NCBI GenBank assembly: GCA_003518745.1
Contig: DOYB01000153.1
Span: forward strand, 1 to 21,455
DNA length: 21,455 bases
Direction: 5' to 3'
Origin: Selenomonas sp.
GTDB taxonomy: Bacteria; Bacillota; Negativicutes; Selenomonadales; Selenomonadaceae
Positions 21,422 to 21,455 of the stretch are shown piece by piece; the stretch's first letter is position 1; each line of letters opens with the position of its first letter. The notes under the pieces were generated by a model. The model saw only the letters and a program-made list of their open reading frames with translations. It was not told the origin of the DNA and searched no databases. Position numbers and translations under genes: made by a program.

Positions 21422-21455
21422 CCAAAATACTCCTGCATCAACGAAGCCTTCAATG
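21422..21455 (-). CDS. 3' end of an off-window gene (frame uncertain)
   Basis: Two minus-strand frames are open to the right edge and close here. One ends LKASLMQEYFG with TAG at 21424-21422. The other ends IEGFVDAGVFWIG with TAA two codons further on (21415-21413). The first ends like the DUF559 remnant. With so few codons no product can be named, and either or neither may be real. Confidence 0.25.

Larger units (their letters stand above)
21268..21439. repeat. 24-bp near-repeat pair
   Basis: Two 24-bp segments, 21268-21291 and 21416-21439, agree at 21 of 24 positions (on the minus strand, ATGCA-GAGTATTT-GG-TAGGG with single differences). Each can encode EYFG followed by TAG, once at the end of the DUF559 remnant and once at the end of the off-window reading frame. 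They flank 124 bases containing the remnant and a GC-rich palindrome. Confidence 0.6.

Noticed and set aside
1..21455. CRISPR array, tRNA, rRNA, prophage or transposase
   Set aside because: No regularly spaced repeats, RNA-gene signatures or transposase motifs were found on either strand.

Overview
The window looks like a chromosomal stretch of a low-to-mid-GC Bacillota (Firmicutes) bacterium. Strong AGGAGG ribosome binding sites, frequent GTG and TTG starts, a Clostridium-type hexameric glutamate dehydrogenase and the mix of signalling proteins fit the Negativicutes (Selenomonas relatives) best. That placement is an inference from gene style, not from a marker gene. No rRNA, tRNA, CRISPR array, phage or intact insertion sequence was seen.

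Region 1 (1-3.8 kb, minus strand) holds a housekeeping cluster, holA-ispE-gntR-glmU, with genes touching or nearly touching. It is preceded by an HPr-like gene that lacks the phosphorylatable histidine. A strong intrinsic terminator lies between the HPr-like gene and holA.

Region 2 (4.0-8.5 kb) holds an unknown 80-residue protein, gltX, and a flavin reductase-rubredoxin fusion overlapping gltX by ATGA. A shared terminator separates these from a membrane-anchored von Willebrand A protein on the other strand. An RluA-type pseudouridine synthase and a DUF951 protein follow.

Region 3 (8.5-12.4 kb, plus strand) holds three genes with their own signals. The first is an uncharacterised DUF6033-like protein behind a sigma-28-like promoter. 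The second is gdhA with an extended -10 promoter and a strong terminator. The third is an orphan amino-acid-binding lipoprotein with a structured leader and a perfect-stem terminator.

Region 4 (12.4-21.1 kb) is rich in signalling genes. It has a FIST sensor gene overlapping a GGDEF diguanylate cyclase gene, and a secreted glucosaminidase-TPR protein. A soluble two-PAS histidine kinase with a cysteine cluster follows, its stop one base from a single-domain response regulator. Next come a NYN-LOTUS putative RNase and a hybrid histidine kinase broken by two nonsense codons and one frameshift. Amino-acid use (GdhA, binding protein), small-ligand sensing (FIST) and c-di-GMP output sit side by side, but no direct wiring can be shown from sequence.

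Region 5 (21.1-21.455 kb) is a degraded intergenic zone. It has tandem 8-bp repeats one helical turn apart, a 32-codon remnant of a DUF559 endonuclease-like gene, a GC-rich palindrome, a 24-bp near-repeat and the 3' end of an off-window gene.
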